Origin: Psychromonas sp. psych-6C06
GTDB lineage: Bacteria > Pseudomonadota > Gammaproteobacteria > Enterobacterales > Psychromonadaceae
NCBI RefSeq assembly: GCF_002835465.1
Contig: NZ_PIZM01000008.1
Location: forward strand, 62,001-126,000
Length of the DNA: 64,000 bases
Reading direction: 5' to 3'
Below the pieces are notes generated by a model. The model did not search any database. It was not told where the DNA came from and saw only the letters and a list, made by a program, of their open reading frames with translations. Of this stretch, positions 38,219 to 46,629 are shown in pieces; the first letter of the stretch is position 1; each line of letters starts with the position of its first letter. The translations under genes and the position numbers were made by a program.

Positions 38219-39562
38219 ATGAAACCAGAACTACTTTCCCCCGCAGGCACACTTAAAAATATGAGATATGCTTTTGCATACGGTGCTGATGCTGTTTATG
38301 CAGGTCAACCTCGCTATTCGCTTCGTGTTCGTAATAATGAATTTAATTTAGAAAAATTGAAAATTGGTATTGATGAAGCACATGCTCAGGGAAAGCAACT
38401 TTTCGTGGTGTGTAATATTCAACCCCATAATTCAAAATTAAAAACATTTATAAGGGATATGAAACCAGTCATTGATCTTCAACCAGATGCTTTAATCATG
38501 TCTGATCCCGGCTTAATAATGATGGTACGTGAAGCATTTCCAGAAATGACAATTCACTTAAGTGTACAAGCAAATGCTGTAAATTGGGCAAGTGTTAAAT
38601 TTTGGGAGTCTCAAGGTATTAAACGAGTCATTCTTTCAAGAGAATTATCTCTCGATGAAATAGAAGATATTCGTCAGCACTGCCCAGACATTGAAATCGA
38701 AGTGTTTGTTCATGGTGCGCTTTGCATGGCTTATTCTGGTCGTTGCTTATTATCTGGCTATATTAATAAACGCGATCCCAACCAGGGTACCTGCACCAAT
38801 TCTTGTCGCTGGAAGTATGATGCTCATGAAGCGACTGAAAATGAAACTGGTGATATAGTCGCGATACATAAACCAGAGCCAACTTTAGGCACGGGGCAAA
38901 CCACAGATCAAATATTTCTTCTCCAAGAAGAAGGCCGACCGAATGAATATATGCCTGCTTTTGAAGATGAGCATGGCACATACATCATGAACTCTAAAGA
39001 CTTGCGTGCGATTCAGCATGTTGAACGTCTACTTAGTATCGGTGTTAACTCATTTAAAATTGAAGGACGCACTAAAAGTTTCTATTACTGTGCACGCACA
39101 GCACAAGTTTATCGTAAAGCGATGGATGATGCGATTGCAGGTCGCCCTTTTGACCCAAGCTTGATGGGGACCCTTGAAAATCTTGCACACAGGGGTTACA
39201 CAGAAGGTTTTCTCAGTCGCCATACACATGATCAATACCAAAATTATGATTACGGATATTCGATCAGTGAAAGCCAACAGTTTGTCGGAGAAATGACCGG
39301 ACGAAATGAAAATGGTTTAGCAGAAGTTGCCGTTAAAAATAAATTTTTGGTCGGTGATGCACTCGAGTTAATGACGCCTCAAGGTAACATCAACTTTAAA
39401 CTTGAAGAGCTCCAAAATCGCAAAGGTGAACTCGTTGATGTCGCGCCAGGCTCTGGTCATGTCTTATACATGCCAATCCCAAAAGAGATTGATTTAAACC
39501 ATGGTTTATTAATGCGCAACTTAAACACTGGGTCTGATACACGTAACCCACACAAGTCTTAA
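38219..39562 (+). CDS. trhP: tRNA hydroxylation protein TrhP (YegQ, U32 family)
   Basis: This U32-family protein corresponds to E. coli YegQ, which is needed for 5-hydroxyuridine at tRNA position 34 and uses prephenate. The 447-residue protein begins with P-E-L-L-S-P-A-G-T-L, has G-A-D-A-V-Y-A-G, V-F-V-H-G-A-L-C-M-A-Y-S-G-R-C-L-L-S and the cysteine set G-T-C-T-N-S-C-R-W-K-Y. Those Cys are thought to hold an iron-sulfur cluster. The older label 'collagenase-like peptidase' is probably misleading. It is followed after one base by a ferredoxin gene, an inferred electron donor. Confidence 0.92.
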   Translation: MKPELLSPAGTLKNMRYAFAYGADAVYAGQPRYSLRVRNNEFNLEKLKIGIDEAHAQGKQLFVVCNIQPHNSKLKTFIRDMKPVIDLQPDALIMSDPGLIMMVREAFPEMTIHLSVQANAVNWASVKFWESQGIKRVILSRELSLDEIEDIRQHCPDIEIEVFVHGALCMAYSGRCLLSGYINKRDPNQGTCTNSCRWKYDAHEATENETGDIVAIHKPEPTLGTGQTTDQIFLLQEEGRPNEYMPAFEDEHGTYIMNSKDLRAIQHVERLLSIGVNSFKIEGRTKSFYYCARTAQVYRKAMDDAIAGRPFDPSLMGTLENLAHRGYTEGFLSRHTHDQYQNYDYGYSISESQQFVGEMTGRNENGLAEVAVKNKFLVGDALELMTPQGNINFKLEELQNRKGELVDVAPGSGHVLYMPIPKEIDLNHGLLMRNLNTGSDTRNPHKS

Positions 39563-39563
39563 T

Positions 39564-39812
39564 ATGGCACTTTTAATTAAAGATAATTGCATCAACTGTG
39601 ACATGTGTGATCCGGAGTGTCCAAATGAAGCCATTTCGTTTGGGGCAGAGATTTATGAGATTGACCCAACACGATGCACTGAATGTGTTGGGCATTATGA
39701 AAAGCCTACTTGCATGGCAGTTTGTCCAATCAATAACTGTATTATTGTTGATCCTAACAATGTTGAAAGCGAAACACAGTTGTTAGATAAATTTGCACAA
39801 CTCTACACTTAA
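39564..39812 (+). CDS. YfhL family 2[4Fe-4S] ferredoxin
   Basis: This 82-residue bacterial-type ferredoxin has two cluster motifs: C-I-N-C-D-M-C-D-P-E-C-P (residues about 10-21) and C-T-E-C with an expanded loop before C-M-A-V-C-P (about 38-56). The eight-residue insertion in the second motif is typical of Alvin-type ferredoxins and E. coli YfhL. It is one base after trhP. That placement suggests it supplies electrons or supports the cluster in tRNA hydroxylation; this is inference from linkage. Confidence 0.93.
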   Translation: MALLIKDNCINCDMCDPECPNEAISFGAEIYEIDPTRCTECVGHYEKPTCMAVCPINNCIIVDPNNVESETQLLDKFAQLYT

Positions 39813-39820
39813 GAAGTGAG

Positions 39821-41182
39821 ATGCAAAAAGCCAAGTTCTTAAAGGGATCCATTTTTAAACATGTGATCACTATGTCTACTACTAATGCCATTGGTTTGCT
39901 CGCCATTTTCATGGTTGATTTAGTAGACATCTATTTTATTAGTTTGTTGGAAAATAATGATTATACTGCTGCAGTTGGTTACGCGAGCGCTATTATTTTT
40001 ATTACCACGGCACTGAGTATTGGATTAACCATCGCGAATAGTGCTTTAGTTGCCAAGTTAATTGCACAACAAAAACAAGCAGATGCTAAGCGCTATGTCT
40101 CCCATCTTACTCTGTTTGCCACCCTCTTTACCTCTTTGATTGCATTTTTTATCTGGTATTTTGCACCTTTATTATTGTCAGCACTAGGAGCGCAGGGCGA
40201 AACACTAACTCAAGCTACATCATACGTACGTATTGTTATATTTGGCGCTCCAATCCTTGCTATTACCATGCAAATGAATGCAACTCTTCGTAGCCTAGCG
40301 GATGCAAAACACGCGATGTATGCGACAGTTTCAGGCGCAATAATCAATGCATTATTAGATCCTGTTTTTATTTTTGTATTTGCGATGGATCTTCAAGGTG
40401 CAGCGTATGCTTCATTAATAGCACGAATAAGTGCTTTATTTATTGCTTTATTTTATGTCATTAACAAGCACCAAATGCTAATTAAACTCAACTATGCAAA
40501 ATTAATTACTGACTTTAAAAAAATATCACAGATCGCTGTACCGGCGATGTTTACCCAACTTGCAACCCCTTTTGGTAATTTATATGTTACCTATGAAATA
40601 GCTAAATATGGTACCGCGTATATTGCTGCCTGGGCTATCATCGGAAGAATAATCCCCGTTGTTTTTTGCGTAATGTTTGCCGTTTCGGGGGCAATCGGCC
40701 CTATTATTAGTCAAAACTTCGGCGTTTTGAATTTTTCGCGTTTACAACAAACCTTCACTGAGTCGTTGAAGTTTACTACCGGATACTGTTTAGTGGTCGC
40801 ACTTGCTTTATCTTTTGGCCAAGAAAAGATCGTGACAATATTTAATGCAGAACACGAGACAGCGATGTTAATTAGAATATTTTGTCAGCATATTGCAGTT
40901 ACATTTATATTTACAGGGATCACTTTTATTGCAATGGCATTCTTGAACAATTTAGGCTACCCCAAATATGCTACCTTGTTAAATATCGGAAAGATGACGC
41001 TGGGCACCATCCCTTTTGTGACAATTGGTGCTTTTTTGTTTGGTGGAGTAGGTATACTTTATGGGCAAGCATTAGGCAGTATTGTTTTTGGTTTTATTGC
41101 CCTTTTTCTAACTCGACATTTAATGTTTACGATACAAATGAAACATAAACGAAAAAAAAATGATCAACCTTCAAGTTCTTGA
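39821..41182 (+). CDS. MATE family efflux transporter
   Basis: This 453-residue inner-membrane protein has twelve predicted helices in two similar halves (about 12-220 and 235-440), with the family's Q-x-x-A-T-P-F-G-N and A-I-G-P-I-I-S-Q-N patterns. Members exchange drugs or metabolites for Na+ or H+. The substrate cannot be told. It starts eight bases after the ferredoxin gene with AAGTGAG upstream, so it is probably in the same transcript. Confidence 0.88.
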   Translation: MQKAKFLKGSIFKHVITMSTTNAIGLLAIFMVDLVDIYFISLLENNDYTAAVGYASAIIFITTALSIGLTIANSALVAKLIAQQKQADAKRYVSHLTLFATLFTSLIAFFIWYFAPLLLSALGAQGETLTQATSYVRIVIFGAPILAITMQMNATLRSLADAKHAMYATVSGAIINALLDPVFIFVFAMDLQGAAYASLIARISALFIALFYVINKHQMLIKLNYAKLITDFKKISQIAVPAMFTQLATPFGNLYVTYEIAKYGTAYIAAWAIIGRIIPVVFCVMFAVSGAIGPIISQNFGVLNFSRLQQTFTESLKFTTGYCLVVALALSFGQEKIVTIFNAEHETAMLIRIFCQHIAVTFIFTGITFIAMAFLNNLGYPKYATLLNIGKMTLGTIPFVTIGAFLFGGVGILYGQALGSIVFGFIALFLTRHLMFTIQMKHKRKKNDQPSSS

Positions 41183-41253
41183 TCAACTTCATTAATTGTT
41201 TAATCAATTATTGTTCTAATAAACAAATACATTAACGGAATGCCTGATCTATC

Positions 41254-42882
41254 ATGCGATTTTTACCAATATATTTTAGCCTAGCGTTTTTATCTGCTTG
41301 TTATGAGGCTGAAACTACTCAGACTGATAGTTTACTTTATTGTTTAGACAAAGCTCCAGATTCCTTTAATCCTCAAATTAGTCATGATGTCGCAACACTT
41401 GATGCCACCACCAATCAATTGTTTAACCGCTTAGTAAAAATAGATCCTATCAGCCAACGTTTCATTCCTGATATTGCACATGAATGGCAAATAAACAATG
41501 ATAAAACGAAATATACTTTTTTCTTACGTAAAGATGTAAATTTCCATCAAAATGAACGTTTTACTCCAAGCCGAAAATTGAATGCAAACGATGTCATTTT
41601 TAGCTTTAAACGCATGCTTTCCGATAACCATCCCTATCACGCGATTAATATTAATGCTGATACTGAGACTTACCTTTATAACCACCCATTTTCTAATTTG
41701 GTGACAAAAATAGTAAAGGTAGATAATTACACCATTCAGTTTAACCTTAATAAACCCGATGCATCATTACTTGCCAATTTAGCTGCCCATTATGCAGTTA
41801 TTCACTCACAAGAGTATGCCTTAAAACTTTTGCAGTCCGGACACCCTGAAGAGATTGATTACTTCCCTATTGGTACTGGACCATTCCAATTAAAGACCAA
41901 CAGTACCAATAGAGTCATTCGCTATGAAGCGCACCACAACCCATGGCAAAAACCAGTTTCTATTAAGAATTTAATTTATGACATCACCCCAAATGCGACT
42001 AAAAGATATGCAAAGTTATTATCGGGAGAATGCGATATCATCACCAATCCCGCATCTAGCCAAGTTACACAAATTAGTAGAAATTCAAGTGTATCGTTAA
42101 GTAGTCATCCAACAGGTAATGTTGCATTATTAGCCTTTAACAGCAAAGCAAAAGATTTGAATAGTGCTGAAATTCGACAAGCGATAAGTCATGCAATTGA
42201 TCAGAAGACGATTATAGATGCTGTTTTTTTTGAGACCGCTGAGGCTAGCGATCACCTTTTACCCAACCAGTCATGGGCCTATAACCCACGTACCGAAAAA
42301 GTACGTTTTTCACCAGAGGAAAGTATTCAAGAATTACAAAAAAATGAATTTGATTTTTCTCGTACATTGCGAATTTTAGCGCCGATTAAAAACTCTATTT
42401 TTAATCCTAATTTTTATAAAACTGCAGAACTTATACAGTCCAATCTAACCGATGTTGGTGTTAGCAGTGTTATAGTACAGTTAAGACAGGCAGAGTTACA
42501 GGCAGCACTACTCAGTGGTGATTATGATCTATTTTTAACTGGAATCAGTCCTTATATCAAAGATCCTGATAACCTTTTTAGACCATTATTGAGTTGTAAC
42601 GCAAACCCTTTAGAGGGGAATACTAGTCAGTGGTGTGATGACAACATTCAATCATTACTTGACGATACCTTATTAGAGACCAACTTTATCCAACGTGTAA
42701 AAAACTATTATCAACTACAAGAACAAATTCAATCGCAACGAATATACCTTCCCATCGCGCACTTATTACGTTTTGATGTATTTAATCAAAATATTAGTGG
42801 CTTACAAATAGATCCGCTTACAGGTATTAATTTCGATAAAGTACAAAAAACACCTCCTATTCACCAGGTAATGGCGCAATAA
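41254..42882 (+). CDS. sapA: SapA, peptide ABC transporter substrate-binding lipoprotein
   Basis: SapA is a family 5 (DppA/OppA-like) solute-binding protein. In enterics the Sap system is tied to antimicrobial-peptide resistance, and SapBCDF to putrescine export. The 542-residue protein has a short signal ending in L-S-A-C (Cys16), so it should be a lipoprotein. The core carries L-D-K-A-P-D-S-F-N-P-Q, T-T-N-Q-L-F-N-R-L, G-T-G-P-F-Q-L and E-I-R-Q-A-I-S-H-A-I-D. The ribosome site is weak (GGA about 18 bases upstream). It is first in sapABCDF. Confidence 0.92.
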   Translation: MRFLPIYFSLAFLSACYEAETTQTDSLLYCLDKAPDSFNPQISHDVATLDATTNQLFNRLVKIDPISQRFIPDIAHEWQINNDKTKYTFFLRKDVNFHQNERFTPSRKLNANDVIFSFKRMLSDNHPYHAININADTETYLYNHPFSNLVTKIVKVDNYTIQFNLNKPDASLLANLAAHYAVIHSQEYALKLLQSGHPEEIDYFPIGTGPFQLKTNSTNRVIRYEAHHNPWQKPVSIKNLIYDITPNATKRYAKLLSGECDIITNPASSQVTQISRNSSVSLSSHPTGNVALLAFNSKAKDLNSAEIRQAISHAIDQKTIIDAVFFETAEASDHLLPNQSWAYNPRTEKVRFSPEESIQELQKNEFDFSRTLRILAPIKNSIFNPNFYKTAELIQSNLTDVGVSSVIVQLRQAELQAALLSGDYDLFLTGISPYIKDPDNLFRPLLSCNANPLEGNTSQWCDDNIQSLLDDTLLETNFIQRVKNYYQLQEQIQSQRIYLPIAHLLRFDVFNQNISGLQIDPLTGINFDKVQKTPPIHQVMAQ

Positions 42883-42883
42883 C

Positions 42884-43846
42884 ATGTTTAACTATTTTAT
42901 ACGACGCTTATACCTGCTTGCGATTACTGCTTTTATACTTAGTATACTTGCTTTTTTGATTGAGCATTGGACGGTACATAACCACACTGATCTAAATATT
43001 TTCACACACTATTTTGATTATGTAATCGCTCTATTAAATGGTGACTTTGGGCTTTCGTCAGTGGATCAAAAACCGATCATTTCAACAGGGCTTGTTGCTT
43101 TCGCATCAACATTAGAGCTGTGCTTTTTCGCATTTCTTTTTTCCAGTATTGTTGGTATTCCATTAGGTATTTTTGCTGGCTTAGATCGTAATCAAGGGTT
43201 AGATTACACAATAATGAGCGTTGCCTTAATCGGTCTTGCATTACCTGTTTTTTGGGTTGCAATCATCTTTACTATTTTACCAAATTTATTGGGTTGGGTT
43301 ATGCCGATAGATGGCAATATAAGCCCAATCTTTGAAGTGCCTGTTATCACTGGTTTTCTATTTTTTGATAGCCTGCTAGTTTCTGATAAATACGATCTTG
43401 ATGCATTTTATAATCACCTAGTCCATATTATTTTACCGTCTTCTGTTTTGGCCATCTTTCTACTGTCAGAAATTATTAGATTGACACGCCATGCAATTAC
43501 GATGGTGATGAAAAGTAATTATATTAAAGCCGCTCATACAAAAGGGTTAAGACGACGACAAATCGTTTTTCGCCATGTATTAAAAAATGCATTACCGCCA
43601 ATCATTCATCAACTTCGATTGCAAATTAGTACCATCATTTCTTTTGCTATGGCGATTGAAATTGTATTTGCTTATCAAGGAGCGGGAATGTGGTTATTCG
43701 CAAGTATTCAACAAGGGGATTATATCGCCTTGTCAACCGCCCTGCTTATCATCTCTGGTTTTATTCTCATCTCCAGCATTCTTGTCGATCTGCTGTTAGT
43801 GATCATCTCTCCTACGAAACGGAAAACTTTATATGCTGATCAATAA
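42884..43846 (+). CDS. sapB: SapB, peptide ABC transporter permease
   Basis: SapB is the DppB-type permease of the Sap transporter. The 320-residue protein has six helices: the first at about 10-30, then a long loop, five more, and the conserved E-I-I-R-L-T-R-H-A and K-A-A-H-T-K-G-L-R-R-R-Q-I-V-F-R-H-V-L-K-N-A-L-P EAA loop. It follows sapA by one base and overlaps sapC by 14 bases. Confidence 0.95.
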   Translation: MFNYFIRRLYLLAITAFILSILAFLIEHWTVHNHTDLNIFTHYFDYVIALLNGDFGLSSVDQKPIISTGLVAFASTLELCFFAFLFSSIVGIPLGIFAGLDRNQGLDYTIMSVALIGLALPVFWVAIIFTILPNLLGWVMPIDGNISPIFEVPVITGFLFFDSLLVSDKYDLDAFYNHLVHIILPSSVLAIFLLSEIIRLTRHAITMVMKSNYIKAAHTKGLRRRQIVFRHVLKNALPPIIHQLRLQISTIISFAMAIEIVFAYQGAGMWLFASIQQGDYIALSTALLIISGFILISSILVDLLLVIISPTKRKTLYADQ

Positions 43847-44723
43847 TGAATTTAACGAACAAAAGATTCAGTCTCCATTGCAATATATTTGGGCTATTTT
43901 TAAAGGCAAAAACATTGCTGTAATCTCGATGTGGGCAGTTATTTTATTAGTTCTCATAACTCTTTTTTGTAACTATATCATTCCTTATCCACCGACATTA
44001 CAGCACCCAGAAATGTTACTTCTTCCCCCATATTGGGCTGATGGCGCTAATCCGGCACACCTATTAGGGACCGATGATCTAGGAAGAGATACTTTTTCTC
44101 GTTTATTAAAAGGCCTTCAATTAACATTAGGTGGCGCACTAACGATTACTATTATTATTTCCATGTTAGGGCTGATGGTCGGGGCAACAGCCGCATTAAC
44201 TAAAGGGGTAAAAGCCAGTGTTATGCATCACCTCCTCGATGCGCTATTAACCATACCAACGTTACTCACTGCACTGATCTTAATTGTCTTATTTGGTATG
44301 AGCTATGAGAATAGTTTACTTGCTGTGCTGTTATCACTATTGCCACAATTTATTCGTGGCATTTATATCTGTATTGAAAATGAACTTAATAAACAACACG
44401 TCATTGCACTTCGCTTAGATGGAGCAACTAACCTACGGTTACTTCGATTTGGTATTTTCCCTAATATCATAGAGCCACTTGTTACCCTCGTAAACCGTGT
44501 ATTTACCATGGCTGTGCTTGAAATTACTACCCTCGGTTTCTTAGGCTTTGGTGCAAACCTTGAAGAGTTAGAGTTAGGTGCACTGATAGCTAAAAGCTTA
44601 GATCTCGTTTATCTATCCCCCTATTTAGTTCTTTTTCCAGGCATCGCCATTTTTTTAATCATCATCATATTCAACATTTTTTCAGAAGGTGTTCGTCATG
44701 CCGTTATTGAAGGAGAAGAATAA
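43833..44723 (+). CDS. sapC: SapC, peptide ABC transporter permease
   Basis: SapC is the DppC-type permease. The 296-residue protein has an N-terminal cytoplasmic segment, six helices, L-L-G-T-D-D-L-G-R-D-T-F-S-R-L (family hallmark after the first helix) and an EAA loop around A-L-R-L-D-G-A-T-N-L-R. It overlaps sapB by 14 bases and shares one base with sapD (TAATG), so translation is coupled. Confidence 0.95.
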   Translation: MLINNEFNEQKIQSPLQYIWAIFKGKNIAVISMWAVILLVLITLFCNYIIPYPPTLQHPEMLLLPPYWADGANPAHLLGTDDLGRDTFSRLLKGLQLTLGGALTITIIISMLGLMVGATAALTKGVKASVMHHLLDALLTIPTLLTALILIVLFGMSYENSLLAVLLSLLPQFIRGIYICIENELNKQHVIALRLDGATNLRLLRFGIFPNIIEPLVTLVNRVFTMAVLEITTLGFLGFGANLEELELGALIAKSLDLVYLSPYLVLFPGIAIFLIIIIFNIFSEGVRHAVIEGEE

Positions 44724-45718
44724 TGGCGTTACTTGATGTCAGAAACTTGAGCATCGATATTATTACTGCTCAGGGAAAAATACGTGTTATTGACAAAGCG
44801 AACCTCAACATCGTTGATGGCTCAATTCACGGCTTGGTTGGAGAATCAGGATCTGGTAAAAGCCTAATTGCCAAAGCAATATTAGGACTTCATAACGAAA
44901 ATTGGATTGTGACTGCAGATAGGATGTATTTAGGTAATATCGATTTAAACAAACTGTCATCGCAAGAGCGACGTAAGATAATGGGTAAGGAAATTGCGAT
45001 TATATTCCAAAACCCACGTTCATATTTAGATCCTAGCAAGAAAATATTTGATCAAATGCGTGAAGTGTTACCTGACAATATTGCTAAACCGCATATCTTT
45101 AAAAAGATAGCTACAAAATCTGCACACCGACAACTTATAAAAGAACTATTACACAAAGTCGGGATCCAAAATGATAAGAGTGTAATCAGCAGTTACCCTC
45201 ACGATTTATCTGAAGGCATATGTCAAAAGGTAATGATTGCAATGGCAATCGCCAACAACCCTCGCCTTTTGATTGCCGATGAACCAACAACGTCAATGGA
45301 AGCGGTGACACAGGCACAGATATTTAGGCTCTTGTATAAATTAAATCAATTACACAACACGACTATCCTATTGTTAAGTAATAACTTTGGAAGTATTAGT
45401 AACTTATCTGATTACATCTCGCTTATTTATTGTGGGCAAACTGTTGAGTCAGGAAGCTATAAACAGATCACCACACAACCTATGCATCCTTACACACAGG
45501 CGATGATCAAAACGATTTTGTCTTTTGATGAAAATATTGGCCACAAGACACAACTTTATACTTTACCAGGTAGTATTCCTCCAGCGAATCAATTGCCTAT
45601 CGGTTGTCGGCTTGGCCCTAGGTGTCCTAAAGCACAAAGAGTCTGTGTGACTAACCCAGATGCAGTGAATTATAAAGGACATATTATTCGTTGCCATTTT
45701 CCTACCTTGGAACATTAA
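44723..45718 (+). CDS. sapD: SapD, ABC transporter ATP-binding protein (H-loop changed)
   Basis: SapD is one of two ATPases of the Sap transporter; in E. coli it also affects Trk potassium uptake. The 331-residue protein has Walker A G-E-S-G-S-G-K-S (40-47), Q-loop Gln96, signature L-S-E-G-I (162-166), Walker B L-L-I-A-D-E (182-187) and the C-terminal oligopeptide-type C-R-L-G-P-R-C-P cysteine block. The H-loop histidine is replaced by Asn220 (L-S-N-N-F, where the E. coli protein has S-H-D). So this subunit probably does not hydrolyse ATP normally. Confidence 0.94.
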   Translation: MALLDVRNLSIDIITAQGKIRVIDKANLNIVDGSIHGLVGESGSGKSLIAKAILGLHNENWIVTADRMYLGNIDLNKLSSQERRKIMGKEIAIIFQNPRSYLDPSKKIFDQMREVLPDNIAKPHIFKKIATKSAHRQLIKELLHKVGIQNDKSVISSYPHDLSEGICQKVMIAMAIANNPRLLIADEPTTSMEAVTQAQIFRLLYKLNQLHNTTILLLSNNFGSISNLSDYISLIYCGQTVESGSYKQITTQPMHPYTQAMIKTILSFDENIGHKTQLYTLPGSIPPANQLPIGCRLGPRCPKAQRVCVTNPDAVNYKGHIIRCHFPTLEH

Positions 45719-45721
45719 TTA

Positions 45722-46501
45722 ATGCAAAATTTACTCAATATTACTAACCTAGCAAAAGAGTACCGACGCAGTAATGGCTTGTTTCGTTCACAACTGCAAG
45801 ATGCTTATCGTAATATCAATTTTTCATTAGATAAGGGTAAGACTTTGTCAATCATCGGAGAAAGTGGATCAGGGAAAAGTACATTAGTACAAACAATTGC
45901 CGGACTGAGAACACAAACTCATGGTGAAATATACTTGCATGGCAAAGCATTAAGTAATGTCAGCTTACAGGAGAGATGTAAATCAATTCGTATGTTATTC
46001 CATGCACCAAGTAATTCACTTAACCCAAAAGCAACGATTGGTCGCATACTAACAGCACCTTTAGAACTAAATAGTAACTTCACAGCAATAGAACGGGAAG
46101 TTCAAATAAAAAAAACCTTAAATTTAGTTGGACTGTTACCTGATTATCTCGCTTTTTACCCGAACATGCTCTCTAGTGTTCAGCAACACCAAGTCGCACT
46201 AGCACGAGCGATGATACTTGAACCAGACATCATTATCGCAGATGAAATATTGGCGGGCTTAGATATTTCTTTGCGTTTTAAGCTCGTTAACCTATTGTTA
46301 AACATACAGGAAGAAAAGCAAGTTAGTTATATTATGGTTGCTCACAATATGAGTTTAGTAAGGCATGTTAGTGATAACCTTATTGTTATGCATCAGGGTA
46401 ATATCGTTGAAAATGATACAACTGAGAATGTATATAATTCACCGAAGTCAAATAAAACAAAACACCTGTTACAAAGTCACCAACCAGACTATAGGAAATA
46501 A
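45722..46501 (+). CDS. sapF: SapF, ABC transporter ATP-binding protein (Q-loop changed)
   Basis: SapF is the second ATPase. The 259-residue protein has Walker A G-E-S-G-S-G-K-S (46-53), Walker B I-I-I-A-D-E (170-175) and a normal H-loop His208. The Q-loop residue is His94 (L-F-H-A-P, where E. coli has Q) and the signature is L-S-S-V-Q (150-154). SapD and SapF therefore have complementary defects, as in asymmetric ABC pairs with one working site. It follows sapD by three bases and ends the sap unit. Confidence 0.93.
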   Translation: MQNLLNITNLAKEYRRSNGLFRSQLQDAYRNINFSLDKGKTLSIIGESGSGKSTLVQTIAGLRTQTHGEIYLHGKALSNVSLQERCKSIRMLFHAPSNSLNPKATIGRILTAPLELNSNFTAIEREVQIKKTLNLVGLLPDYLAFYPNMLSSVQQHQVALARAMILEPDIIIADEILAGLDISLRFKLVNLLLNIQEEKQVSYIMVAHNMSLVRHVSDNLIVMHQGNIVENDTTENVYNSPKSNKTKHLLQSHQPDYRK

Positions 46502-46629
46502 AGCTAGCATAGCGTATACTTTATCTTTTAAATAAAAATAACAAACATTTAGCACAAAAACATATTTATTATTTTCGCTTTAGATAGAAGCAATGACAGA
46601 AAAACATCAAATCACGGAGTAGATTTTAG

